This document shows, in pieces, positions 1 to 10,175 of a stretch of DNA of 64,000 nucleotides; position 1 is the first letter of the stretch, and each line of letters begins with the position of its first letter. The position numbers and the translations under genes are program-made. The DNA comes from Zygnema cylindricum (Eukaryota > Streptophyta > Zygnematophyceae > Zygnematales > Zygnemataceae), in contig JBBHKE010002413.1 in the NCBI GenBank assembly GCA_037447655.1, forward strand, positions 1 through 64,000, written 5' to 3'. The notes beneath the pieces are model-generated. The model was given only the letters and a program-made list of their open reading frames with translations. It searched no databases and was not told where the DNA came from.

Positions 1-425
1 GACCAAGACTTAGTGATATTTAGGTACCTCTCTCTAAGAGAGCTTGTAACTATAAAGGTCAACTTTGACCAGCCATAACTTAATGCTCGGGTGAGCAAAT
101 TCAGTGATTCTTTTTGCTGCAGACTCAAGGGAGTCTAAGCTACACAAGGTTGTAGCCGGTCAGAGTCTTTGCGTGCCATGGTGGCACTTATTTAGTGGGA
201 AAGTCAAAGTGGGGAATATTGTCCAAAACACATATTCAAGCTTTGCATTCTGTGGTGGAACTGAGCACACAAAAGGTCTTCTCTTCACTGGGGTGAAGGT
301 GTATTGGGGTTTTGATTGTCAAGGGATCATTCATTTGGGTTTATATCAACTTGGAGTCGGCACTATCTAGATTAGCTTCTTTTGGATCTGCGAATTCTGT
401 GGGCAATGGAGCCCATAGAATTTCA
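1..425 (+). repeat. 5' LTR of element G1 (partial)
   Basis: Matches 3037-3460 with only scattered differences and ends at AATTTCA. After 425 the two copies diverge: here the sequence runs into gag, while after 3460 it runs into flanking DNA. The LTR contains an ATG (406-408) that is in frame with gag, so the last seven codons of LTR-encoded sequence can belong to the gag reading frame. Confidence 0.8.
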
Positions 426-2325
426 GGTTATGGGCCCACCATCTAGGGTGCCTATGTTCGATGGAACAGACTTCACTTATTGGGAGTTTACTAAGGAGGG
501 ATTACTTTTCGAGAAGCATTTATGGAGAATTGTTTCGGGACAAGTGAGATGTCCGCCACCTAGCTTTGGAGGAGCTTACTATGGAGAATTATCTAAGGCT
601 TCCTTGAATATCGACCGAAGTTCAGATGCAACGGAAGGTGAAGGGAAAAACCTTTCCGTGTATGGGGAATTAAGGGAGAAGGAAAAAGGGACACCTATGG
701 TGAGGGGAGCTAGGCTCTCAGCTATGGTACCACTTGAAGGGATTAAAACTGAAGAAAATGACACAAAAATATGGGAATAAAAAAACACTATAGCAAAACA
801 TCTCATACTTAGGTATGTGTCTAAGTCCATAGCTATCTCTCTTTTAAGTCTAGCCAAGTCTTCAAAGATATGGGAAGCATTAATTCAGATTTATAAGAGT
901 GAGACTATTCAGAGGCAGCAGTTAGTAAAACAGGAAATAGAGGCCTATGATTATAAAGGCGCTAACATGATAGAGTTTTGCAATGATATTGCTGGGTTAT
1001 ATGTTGAGCTTGCTAGTGCGGGATATGTAGAATCTGAGGAGAGAAAGATAAATACACTACTCATGAAACTCGGAGATGAGTACGAAAACATCATTTGTCA
1101 TATGCAAGCAATTGATGGCTCATTATGGACTTGGAGCTTTACCATGGGGATAATTCTTGTGAGGGAAAGCACTTTGAAGCTTCGTAGGGGAAGTGACAGG
1201 GTGAATGCATTTACAGCTGGTGGTGATTGGCGGAAGCGTGATGAGAGATACGGCGGAGACGAGCGGAACCGTGATGAGAGGAAGAAAGACGAAGGTAAAC
1301 CTTATCGGAACTTTGGTGGAAAGAGAGGGAGAGGAAAAGAAAGGAGAGCTTTGAATAAGGGGGTTTGCTTCTTTTGTAGGGAACCGGGTCATTATATGGA
1401 GGGATGCCCTTGTTTGGAAAAAATTAGAAGTTGGAATGTGGATGAGGAGGAAGAAAGGGAAGAGCAAAAAGAGGATAAAGTAATCTTAGAGCTTCTCCAC
1501 ATCGGTAGAATGGAGAGGAGAGAAAAGTACACAGAAATTCCACGAAAGCAACAGTGTGCTTTTAGAGGTATAAGGGAAGTAAAGGGAAGGGAGGTACTTA
1601 AAGGAGTTAGATATGATGTGGATGTCAACGAGTATAAAAAGTCAGATCTAGAATCTCTAATTGAAAAAGGGAAAGATAAATATAATGAGGATAATTTCAT
1701 AGATATTTTGGAAACAAAAAACTGGTTGAAAAGGGAGACTTCAACGAATTCTGAGGAAAGGGGAGAAGTAAATCTAGTGGGGGTTTTAAAAGATACGAGA
1801 GTAAAGGAATATTTCATGAAAGGTTTAGGGGAGGAGAAATATTTATTGGGGATAAAAATAGAAAGTGACAGCGGAAAGAATTTCAGGGGAGAGAGTGAGG
1901 AAAGTTCAGAAAACGGGGTGAGTATCATGGATAAAAATATGAGTACGGAAGACGTAGATCTTATGAGTGATTTAGTGGGGACACTTGATTTTTGGGAAAA
2001 TTTGGGGGGTAATGTATTTGACATCACTAATGGGAGTGATGGCATTTATGAAGGTGGGTTAGCATCTAGGTGTGTGTTGCAGATTGGAGATGGGGCTCGC
2101 TGTTTGAATTGCAAGAGGGAAATTGGATTTGGTGTAGATAGAGAAGAGATGAGGTGGATAAAATTTTGTCTTGAATTTATGAAAAATGGCATGCAAAATA
2201 AAATGTGTGATGTAATTATTATTTCAGCTCATCTAATACACTTCTTTAAATACGAGGGTATTCACTTAAAATTTTATGAGGAGAAAAGAAAGAAGAAAAG
2301 AAAAAAGAAAAAAAAGGGTGTTTAG
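406..2325 (+). pseudogene. Copia-type Gag with long unknown C-terminal tail, one in-frame stop
   Basis: The frame begins at ATG 406 inside the LTR or at ATG 430 just after it. The N-terminal part has the Copia Gag pattern FDGTDFTYWEF, then EKHLWRIVSG. A CCHC zinc knuckle (CFFCREPGHYMEGC, about 1369-1410) follows the helical Gag region. After the knuckle come about 290 further residues rich in Glu, Lys, Asp and Ser, ending in a run of Lys and Arg. That tail matches no retroelement domain I recognise, but its counterpart is conserved in the copy at 36613-38414. A single TAA (778-780) interrupts the frame, and both sides remain in the same frame. The product would package RNA into virus-like particles; it has no enzyme domains. 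Total potential length is about 640 residues. Confidence 0.75.
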
Positions 2326-2364
2326 TGCGAGTTGAAAAGAAAGTAGACTAGAAAATAAGGGGAG

Positions 2365-3460
2365 TGTTGAAATTTATGTATTTTCTAGGTCTGTATTGGA
2401 AAAATTCATAGTGTGTTGAAAAAAGGTAATTTATAGTTCACTTCTATATTTTAGTTAGAATGTAAAGAGAGAGAAAGAGAGGACCAAAGGCAGGCTATGG
2501 CTGCTGCGTCATTTAGAAGGAGGCAGAATGAATTAAGAGGTATTTTACTAGTTTTAGCAAAATACTGTATCTGGCCGGATTTGAACCGGGGTCTGCAGAA
2601 TACGATGTAGACCCACGCCTTATCCATTAAGGCACTAACGAAACGATATACGTGACATTTTTTACACATATATATCTATTGATCTAAAAGACTAATTCGC
2701 AGCAGACTAACGAAAACGCGCATTAATCAATTCATGCATGGAAGCCAATCGAAGCCGTATAAATACAACTGATCGGACAGCCAACATTACAGCCGCCACC
2801 AACAATAAGCTTTCGGAGGCCTTTGAGGGTAGCGTCATGCGGTGCCACGTGGCGCCACATTATTTGATACCGGAGAAGATAGGAGGAGGAACCATGGCTC
2901 CCGATTTGGCAAATGTCACCTTGTAGACCATGTCGTACAATGGCCGTACAATAAGTACATCGCCTATCGTACCTTCTTGTACTATATAGTGTTCCTATTG
3001 GACTAGGGTTTAGTAGTAGGTAGTCGTGAGTAGGCAGACCAAGACTTAGTGATATTTAGGTACCTCTCTCTAAGAGAGCTTGTAACTATAAAGGTCAACT
3101 TTGACCAGCCATAACTTAATGCTCGGGTGAGCAAATTCAGTGATTCTTTTTGCTGCAGACTCAAGGGAGTCTAAGCTACACAAGGTTGTAGCCGGTCAGA
3201 GTCTTTGCGTGCCATGGTGGCACTTATTTAGTGGGAAAGTCAAAGTGGGGAATATTGTCCAAAACACATATTCAAGCTTTGCATTCTGTGGTGGAACTGA
3301 GCACACAAAAGGTCTTCTCTTCACTAGGGTGAAGGTGTATTGGGGTTTTGATTGTCAAGGATCATTCATTTGGGTTTATATCAACTTGGAGTCGACACTA
3401 TCTACATTAGCTTCTTTTGGATCTGTGAATTCTGTGGGCAATGGAGCCCATAGAATTTCA
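2365..3460 (+). repeat. 3' LTR of element G1
   Basis: Starts TGTTGAAATT right after a purine tract and ends AATTTCA, so the ends form an imperfect inverted repeat. It holds a tRNA-like module on the opposite strand (2572-2642) and a cluster of GTAC palindromes (about 2930-2990). Its last 424 bases match the window start. Confidence 0.8.
2572..2642 (-). other. tRNA-like module in the LTR, antisense to the element
   Basis: On the minus strand the stretch reads like a degenerate tRNA. An A-box-like block (TAGTGCCTTAATGGATAAGG) is followed by a GGGTCT/AGACCC stem with an oversized loop and then by GGTTCAAATCC, a perfect B-box match. No convincing 7-bp acceptor stem forms and the anticodon loop is too long, so it is probably not a functional tRNA gene. 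Related modules sit at the same relative place in the LTRs of the two other elements (30541, 33604, 36276 and 39460). Confidence 0.5.
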
Positions 3461-4243
3461 TTAGGATTGTATGATAGAAAGACACGTGGCTTCTAATCTA
3501 GCCGGAGCTAGTCGCCTGACTTTTCGCCCTAAGTGTAATACAACCTGTTTTGGTCTTATGTCCGGATGATAACAATTCCCGACCGTTGATTGGCTTTTCG
3601 TATTGTTTTGACTTTGGCACTGTCGGTAGGACAAACTATGTTTGTATAAGGCACTTGGGGCCGAAGAAGACAGGTTGTTGTTTCAGTTCTGTCTCCTGAG
3701 AAAACCCTAGAAATTCCAGCAAACTTTCTTGTAGAGAAATTTTGTTTTGTATGTGATTGTGACCCTATTGCCATCTTGGTTTGCATCCTTCCTTTGTAGA
3801 AATCGTAGTCCGGTTGGGTGGTTGGCACTACTTGTCCTGTTTTGGGCGATTTGGGGACTGGTGTTTGCTGGAAAACAAGAAGGGTCTTGCTGGTTCCGGG
3901 TCGCGGAAACCGAGGAGTTAAAGAGGCCTTACCTGTTCTGGGGTTTTCAAGGGAGAATTTCGTCTCCTTTTGTTGTCCGCGTTACGTTTTGGGGGTAGGT
4001 TGAGCTCGCTTGCTATTATTCCACATTCTAACTTTATTCACTATTTTTCTAAAGGCAAATTGATAATGTTAATTCAGAGACAACAGTTTTATATTTGTAT
4101 CGTTTCATTTTTCTGAGTGGAAGCATCTTGGTTCTCTCTTTGGGTAGTCCTTTTTGGGGCTCTGGTTGGGTTTCTTCCGGGGTCGATTACCAGAATCTTT
4201 TGTACCAGAATAGTGGATTTTGAGAGGATTTTTGTTAGGCTTT
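3461..4243. other. Unassigned spacer between two retroelements
   Basis: Short overlapping open frames exist at 3747-4003 and 4117-4311, but none resembles a known family and none carries supporting splice sites that I can defend. The stretch is moderately GC-rich compared with the rest of the window. It could be an old gene 5' region or a decayed repeat. Confidence 0.3.
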
Positions 4244-4321
4244 CAACAGACCGTCACATTACTAAAAGAGGTACTATTACTCAGACAAATTATAAAGGTA
4301 TTATTTCGTGACGGTCTGTTG
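4244..4321. repeat. Perfect 14-bp inverted repeat at the edge of the scrambled Copia
   Basis: CAACAGACCGTCAC at 4244-4257 is the exact reverse complement of 4308-4321, with a 50-base AT-rich loop. The right arm ends where the duplicated Copia segment begins. It may be a small inverted-repeat element or a hairpin left at a rearrangement junction. Confidence 0.6.
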
Positions 4322-5566
4322 AGGCGAAGTAACCTCCAAAGGACGTGGAAATAAATTTGTCAATCGAAGGACCGAAGCATCATCGGTGACAGGTCGAACA
4401 AGAAAATATGTCGTGTCCAGGACCGTCGCGTCACCAGCGACAGGTCGTACATGAGTAAAATTTGTCGCGTCCAAGTTCATAGCCTCACCAGTGACAGGTC
4501 GTACAGCAGTGAAATTTGTCGCGTCCAGGACCGTCGCGTCACCAGCGACATGTCGTACAGCAGTAGGATAATTTGTCGCGTCCAGGTGTGTCGCGTCATT
4601 AGCGACAGATTGTACAGTACCAGAAATCGTGGAGCGCACTTGGGAAAATTTATTGCCGGAATTGGAGGAAGAGACAAAATCTGTGGAAAGAGTAAGATCT
4701 GTAGAAATAGGGGAAATGTGAGGGTGTAAAGGGGGGGTATTTTGCGATGGGATTAAAGGGGGTGTGAGCAAGGTGGTATTAGAATTAGAGATGACAGTTT
4801 CATAAGGAAGGAATAAACTGGGTAGAGGAGTGATGGGGAAATCGGGTACAAATGTACGTATAAGAGGAGTCTCATGAAAAATAACGTCACGAGTGGTGAT
4901 AATGCGGTGAGAAGTCGGACACCAAATACAATATATTTTGGAATTCGGGGAGTATCCCACAAAAATTACTCGCATAGCTCGAGGACCTAATTTACCATTG
5001 GAATGGGGAAGGATTTTGAAGTATGCTTTGCACCCAAAAATGCGAAAATGGGAGACATCGAGTGAGTTTATATCTCCTTGGGCATTCCCATCGGAGGACT
5101 CTTTTGTGAGAGTGGTATTCGGATCAAGAGGGGTAGGCACCGAATTGCAATCGGACATTGCAAAATGCTCAAGAAGATCAAGAATGTAGTGCTCTTGACT
5201 CATTTGCAAAATGCGTGCAGACCTTTGACGTAAAATAGTGATGCCTAGACAATAGTCAAGATCGCCTAAATCGATCATAGGCCAATAAGATGAGAGAATG
5301 TCTTTTACTTGAGTAATAGAGGATTTACTACGACCTGCGAGAATTAAATCATCTACGTAAATAATAATGATGATTAACTGGTCTCCTGTACCTCTAATAT
5401 AAATCCCAAGATCAGCACTGATTTCTTTAAAACCTTCTTTAATTAATACTGCGACAAGGGTTTGATGCCAAACTCTAGGTGCTTGTTTAAGACCATAAAT
5501 AGACTTGCGTAAATGACAAACAAGAGTTTCTATACCAGGAACAGCGTAACCAGGTGGTTGTTCCAT
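4301..5566 (-). pseudogene. Copia RT fragment fused to a duplicated integrase tail
   Basis: Minus-strand frame of 421 codons. It starts with RT motifs (MEQPPGY, YGLKQAPRVWH) and reaches the catalytic YVDDLILAG. At about codon 160 (after GDINSL) the sequence jumps to DVSHFRIFGC, the start of the integrase C-terminal region that also exists at about 6833. It continues through the 18-residue tandem repeats and stops. RNase H and the end of RT are missing. The upstream half of RT lies at 5576-7771 and is separated by one TAA at 5573-5575. Confidence 0.8.
4387..4615 (-). repeat. 54-bp coding minisatellite, copy B
   Basis: About four to five units of 54 bp, each encoding 18 residues of the form VRPVaGDAtvLDATNFta, within the duplicated segment of element C1. 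The DNA units share GTCGCGTC and GACAGGTCGTAC. The same array is present at 6159-6388. Confidence 0.75.
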
Positions 5567-5575
5567 AAAGATATC

Positions 5576-7771
5576 TTATGCAAGACTACCATGAAGAAAA
5601 GCAGTTTTGACGTCGAGTTGCTGTAATTCCCAATCATGAAGTGCTGCAAGGGACAAAATAGTACGGATGGAGTCAAACTTTGCAACAGGGGCAAAAGTGT
5701 CGTTGTAGTCAACGCCCTCTGTTTGTAAATACCCTTTGGCGACGAGACGTGCCTTGTAACGATTGATAGTACCATCCGTCAGTCGTTTTATTTTGAAGAC
5801 CCATTTTGAACCAATCGCACGACGATTTGGTGGAAGAGTACGAAGCGTCCAGGTATTGTTTGTCATTAATGCGTCATATTCCTGTGTAGCGGCAAGTGGC
5901 CACATGTCAGCATCAGGTCGTTTCAACGCGGCATTTAATGTAGGAGGATCTTTGACGTCGGCAAGGTTAGCATGAGCAAGATTTTCTTGAATCTTCCACG
6001 TCGGTTGTGAGAGGCGCGTACTTTGACGTACGGCAAGTTGTTCACCATGTGGTGTAAGCGGCGTAATGATGACTGAATTGCGAGTAACACGTGCCGGCGA
6101 AGTAACCTCCAAATGACGTGGAAATAAATTTGTCGATGGAAGGACCAAAGCGTCACCGGCGACAGGTCGAACAGGAAAATATGTCGTGTCCAGGACCGTC
6201 GCGTTACCAGCGACATGTCGTACATGAGTAAAATTTGTCGCGTCGAAAACCGCCGCGTCACCAATGACAGGTCGTACAACAGTGAAATTTGTCGCGTCCA
6301 GGACTGTCGCGTCACTAGCGACAGGTCGTACAGCAGTAGGAGAATTTGTCGCGTCCAGGTGTGTCGCGTCATCAGCGACAGATTGTACAATACCAGAAAT
6401 CATGGAGCGCACTTGGGAAAATTTATTGCCGGAATTGGAGGAAGAGACAAAATCTGTGGAAAGAGTAAGATCTGTAGAAAAAGGGGAAATGTGAGGGTGC
6501 AAAGGGGGCGTATTTTGCGATGGGATTAAAGGGGGTGTAAGCAAGGTGGTATTAGAATTAGAGATGTCAGTTTCATAAGGAGGGAATAAACTGGGTAGAG
6601 GAGTGATGGGGAAATCGGGTATAAGTGTACGTATAAGAGGAGTCTCATGAAAAATAACGTCACGAGTGGTGATAATGCGGTGAGAAGTCGGACACCAAAT
6701 ACGATATGCTTTGGAATTCGGGGAGTATCCCACAAAAATTCCACGCATAGCTCGAGGACCTAATTTACCATTGGAAGGAGGAAGGATTTTGAAGTATGTT
6801 TCGCACCCAAAAATGCGAAAATGGGAGACATCGGGTTTATTTCCATGCCATGCTTCAAAAGGAGTTTTGTTAGAGAGAGAAGAGGTAGGAGAGCGATTAC
6901 GAATATAAGAGGAAGTTAGCAAGGCTTTCGCCCAAAAGTGGAAAGGTAAAGAGGCAAAATGGAGAAGAGAGCGAGATATGTCAATGAGAGTGCGATTGAG
7001 ACGTTCGGCATCACCATTTTGTTGGGGAGAATGAGGAGAAGTTTTGTGATGAATAATACCATGTGTGAGTAAAAACTCGGAAAACTCATTGGAAACAAAT
7101 TCTCCCCCATTATCCGTGCGAATTGTTTTGATGCGATCCAACAAGTGATTTTCGACAAGCGCCTTAAAATGTTGGAAATGGGTAAAAACCTCAGATTTAT
7201 GACGCATAAAATAAACATGTGTAAAGCGAGAGAAATCATCAATAAAAGTAAGAAAATAAGATGCGCCACTAAGGCTTGGAATGGGAATAGGACCGCATAC
7301 ATCACTATGAATGAGATCAAGGGGAGCCAAAGAGCGAGAAGAAGAAGAAGGAAAAGGTAAGCGAGGCATTTTTCCAAGAATACAACCATGACAAAAGTCA
7401 ATCTTGTTTTCAATAAAAATATCGATGCCATTTACAAGCCCTTTTCCAAGGGAAGCTAGACTAGCACCATTAAGATGACCGTATCGAAGATGCCATGTCA
7501 AAAAAGAGGAAGAAGAAGGAGAATGAGCAACAAAAACATGATCAATATCATTAAAAAAAATTAAAAGATATAAGTTGCCTATTCTAGTCCCACAACCAAT
7601 GAGATCTTTTGAGGAAGAAAAGAATTGAACGTGGGATTTAGTGATGACACCAAAATTCCCATAGCGCAAAGCCGAAATAGCCGAAAAAATATTTTTTTTT
7701 AGGTCAGGTACGAAATAAACTTTGTCCAATATAATTCGACGAGAGGCGTGCGAACCGGATTTAATATACAC
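5576..7771 (-). pseudogene. Copia pol: integrase and N-terminal reverse transcriptase
   Basis: 731-codon minus-strand frame. Order: GAG-pre-integrase zinc-binding region (HLRYGHLN then CHGCILGK, residues about 118-153); integrase core with the catalytic triad in DVCGP, TDNGGEF and NGDAERLNRT; integrase C-terminal region (VSHFRIFGC, GIFVGYSPNSK); an 18-residue tandem-repeat linker (about residues 480-545); then RT beginning WPLAATQEYDALMTNNTW through [17 protein letters not shown] to FLHGSLA. A TAA (5573-5575) ends the frame where active Copia elements read on into RT. NGDAER differs from the common NGVAER next to the catalytic Glu. Confidence 0.85.
6159..6388 (-). repeat. 54-bp coding minisatellite, copy A
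   Basis: Tandem 54-bp units inside the pol frame, between integrase and RT, encoding 18-residue repeats around GDAxVLDATNF. This array is the likely parent of the copy at 4387-4615. Confidence 0.75.
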
Positions 7772-7870
7772 CTATCCAACGAGAGTGGAGGTTAGAATAA
7801 TATTATTACCCAAATAAATACATAGACGAATGGAAAAGGGAACCATATTAAGCATTTAATCACGCTGACA

Positions 7871-9025
7871 TCACATGTGATGAGAAGCGACTGAGTCAAT
7901 TAGCCAATCAGATGGATTACCTGATTGCGAAAATGCGTACCCATAGTCCACAGAGGGAAGTGGGGGAGGTATATTTGGGACAGGTACAATTGCAGGTGAC
8001 GCAGACCCTATATTTTGGGTGGACGTGGGAAAAACATGCGGTGAAACCGGCGGATTTGAAGGAAGATAGTAAAAAGGAGGAGTCGTATACCACGGTCGCG
8101 GTGGGCCGTACGACAAATTGAAGTCGATCGCCGCGTGCGCCGCATGACCAGGTGGCGGTGGATAGGCGTGGGGATACGACAAGGACTTTGGATTTGGATT
8201 TGGTGTAGTAAGTCATCGTGGTCCCCCAGCCGTACGGTCTTTTTCGCGTTTCGTAGCCAATGCAGGGCACGCGTCGATGACGTGGTCACGTTCTTTGCAG
8301 TACTTGCAAAAAAAATGAGATCCTGCAATCATTGGAGGTTTCTTGGGAGAAGAGGCAAAAAGCGCTGAACCATCATTAGTAACGACAGGGTTGTTAAGAT
8401 TTAAGCGCGTCTCTTCGTGTAATAACCGATTAGTGAGATTTTCCAAAGTGACAGTGGACGTATCAGTACTGACTGTACTTGCAAAAGAGTTAAACGAGAG
8501 AGGTAATCCACCCAAAATGACACTTATGAGATCCTCATGGGTGATTTTGTAATTAATGCATTTAAGTCGTCCAGCCAATGATTCAATTCTTTGAATAAAA
8601 ACAAGCATAGATTCGGATTTATCTTTTTGCGCGATGTTAAACTGTCGACGTAGGGCCAATCGATGTGGCCAAGTGTCAGTTTCATAGGCGCGACACAAAA
8701 TCTGCCACGCCTCATGAGAAGTTGTCGCCTCGCGAATCTGATTTGCAATTTGGCTGTCCAAAGAAAGGACAAGACGAGAAAGCGCGACAGAATCTTTTTG
8801 AACCCATGAAGCGACAGCTGTCTGAGTAGTAGCAAAGGTGACGTCACCGGCGGCAAGAAGGACAGGCAACTTGACAGTGCCATTAATGTGTCCTCAAATC
8901 TTTTCGAAAGAAAGCAAATGCTGGATTTGAAACTTCCAGTCATAGAAATTTTCGCCGTGAAATTTTGGCACAGAGTTTGAGACAGACGAAGGGCTAGGCC
9001 CATAACCTATTGAATGTGATGCCAT
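7871..9025 (-). pseudogene. Copia gag and protease region of C1
   Basis: The start is ATG 9023-9025 (MASHSIGYG) and leads into FHGENFYDWKFQIQHLL, typical of Copia Gag. A frameshift near 8895 moves the frame, which continues at 8213-8869 (UBN2-type Gag with the knuckle CKYCKERDHVIDAC). A second shift near 8213 leads into a Pro-rich linker and the aspartic protease start DWLIDSVASHHM. The usual catalytic DSG is DSV here, so the protease would be dead. The frame then breaks before pol at 7771. Confidence 0.75.
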
Positions 9026-9046
9026 AAAAGGCTGAAAGGATTAATA

Positions 9047-9477
9047 TGTCGAAATATCAAGAAAAGCCAAAACAAAGAAAAACACTAAGATAAATAAGAC
9101 AATGAAGAAAGTAACGACAAACAAGGAAACAAGTGAGAGGTTTGTCGTTCAAGTGTCTTTGATTTTGATTAATTGTTTACAACGACACAAGAGAGTCTTA
9201 TAGTAAGACGAGGTAAGGGTTAGCCGCAAAAGGCTCTAAAAGGTACATTTAGCCTAGAGCGTAACTTAGGAAGGTACATCTAGTTATGATAAAAGGAATC
9301 TAAGACTAAAGAGATTCCTACGAAAGAATCATCAATTCTAATAAAGGTATGTACATTCCACTAAATAAAGTACAGAATGCTAAACCGAAGTACAAGACTT
9401 ATAGCGTAGCAAATAGAACTTTCGAAGTAGTGTAGGAAACAACAAGTAGTGTAGAATGCTTTAATTGTATTTCAACA
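9047..9477 (-). repeat. Probable 5' LTR of C1
   Basis: On the minus strand this starts TGTTGAAATACAATT and ends TTTCGACA, about 20 bases before the gag start codon, giving a 431-bp LTR with TG...CA ends. No second copy was found in the window, so the boundaries rest on the terminal dinucleotides and the position relative to gag. Confidence 0.5.
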
Positions 9478-9710
9478 CTTACAACATAGCTTTGATCCAC
9501 TCTGGTGCCCATGTCACGACGTGTCACGGGACGTGTCGCCGAGTGTGAAGATACGAATTAGATACCCACATACATCTACGTGGCGTAAAAGATTTTCTTT
9601 ATCGCTGAAATACGTGTGACGCCGAGATTCAATAAAAGCTGCAGCTTGACACGTGTGCAGCAAACCAAAGAGTTATGTATTTCCAACGTGTCAATAGACG
9701 GCACAATATG

Positions 9711-9932
9711 GTACACCTTGTATCTCTATTAGTGTTAATGTTTTTTCGTCTCTTTTAAAACATTCTTTCTTCGTGCACACATGTCCTGTTGTGTATCTCA
9801 CGGTTGCGAATGAAATGTAAGATTTTCAGCTTCCGAACTGTGTGTCAAATTGAAAATCAGACAGGTGTGTACGCAGAAAAGATGTTTTAAGTGGCGAAAA
9901 AACTATTAACACTAATAGCGATACGCGTGTAC
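9711..9932. mobile_element. MITE, TACAC-ended family copy 1
   Basis: About 75-bp imperfect terminal inverted repeats: the left arm contains CTATTAGTGTTAATG and TTTTTTCG, and the right arm contains the reverse complement (CGAAAAAACTATTAACACTA). The element is about 220 bp, has no coding capacity and sits in the promoter region of the flavin monooxygenase exon. A second copy is at 48073-48291. Confidence 0.65.
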
Positions 9933-10175
9933 ATTTACGTCAGCACACGACAAAACATCAAAGCGAAGTCAACCCCCAAAAGCGCGCTGTAATGCGCTAC
10001 GCTCTCCGTGTTTCCTTGTGGGAAAGTTCCACATAGTGATCGTCCGCGTCATCTTCAAAATTCTCTTTTCATTAAAGTTCGTTCGAACCGAAATCTCTAC
10101 TACTGAGATGAAGAGAAAAGTGACGCAAGGCCATAATCTGCCACGTGGCCACTTCTCTGCTCTCTTTGAAGAATC

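Larger units (their letters stand above)
1..3460 (+). mobile_element. Gag-only Copia-type LTR element G1 (5' end cut by window)
   Basis: The first 425 bases are repeated almost exactly at 3037-3460, which marks the ends of two LTRs. The 5' LTR is cut by the window start; the 3' LTR runs 2365-3460. Between them is one long gag-like frame and no protease, integrase or reverse transcriptase. A purine-rich tract (2355-2364, ending GGGGAG) sits directly before the 3' LTR, which starts TGTTGAAAT and ends AATTTCA. No tRNA-iMet-type primer-binding site follows the 5' LTR. A non-autonomous member of a family whose second copy lies at 35233-39756. The target duplication cannot be tested because the 5' end is missing. 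Confidence 0.8.
4322..9477 (-). mobile_element. Rearranged Copia retrotransposon C1
   Basis: Read on the minus strand from 9477: a probable 5' LTR, gag, protease, integrase and the first part of reverse transcriptase. The RT then runs straight into a second copy of the integrase C-terminal region instead of completing RT and RNase H. No 3' LTR is found at the low-coordinate end. A segment of about 737 bp at 4324-5061 duplicates 6097-6833. The element is non-functional: it carries a frameshift in gag, an in-frame stop in RT, an altered protease motif and no RNase H. Confidence 0.8.

Noticed and set aside
2572-2642. A functional tRNA gene on the minus strand
   Set aside because: The B box is perfect, but the acceptor stem does not pair, the anticodon arm has a 14-base loop, and the same degenerate module recurs in LTRs.
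4387-4615. CRISPR array suggested by regular 54-bp repeats
   Set aside because: The units are contiguous and in frame with a retroelement polyprotein, with no unique spacers, and the genome is eukaryotic.
7145-8552. Plus-strand open frames within element C1
   Set aside because: They are shadows opposite the integrase and gag coding strand.
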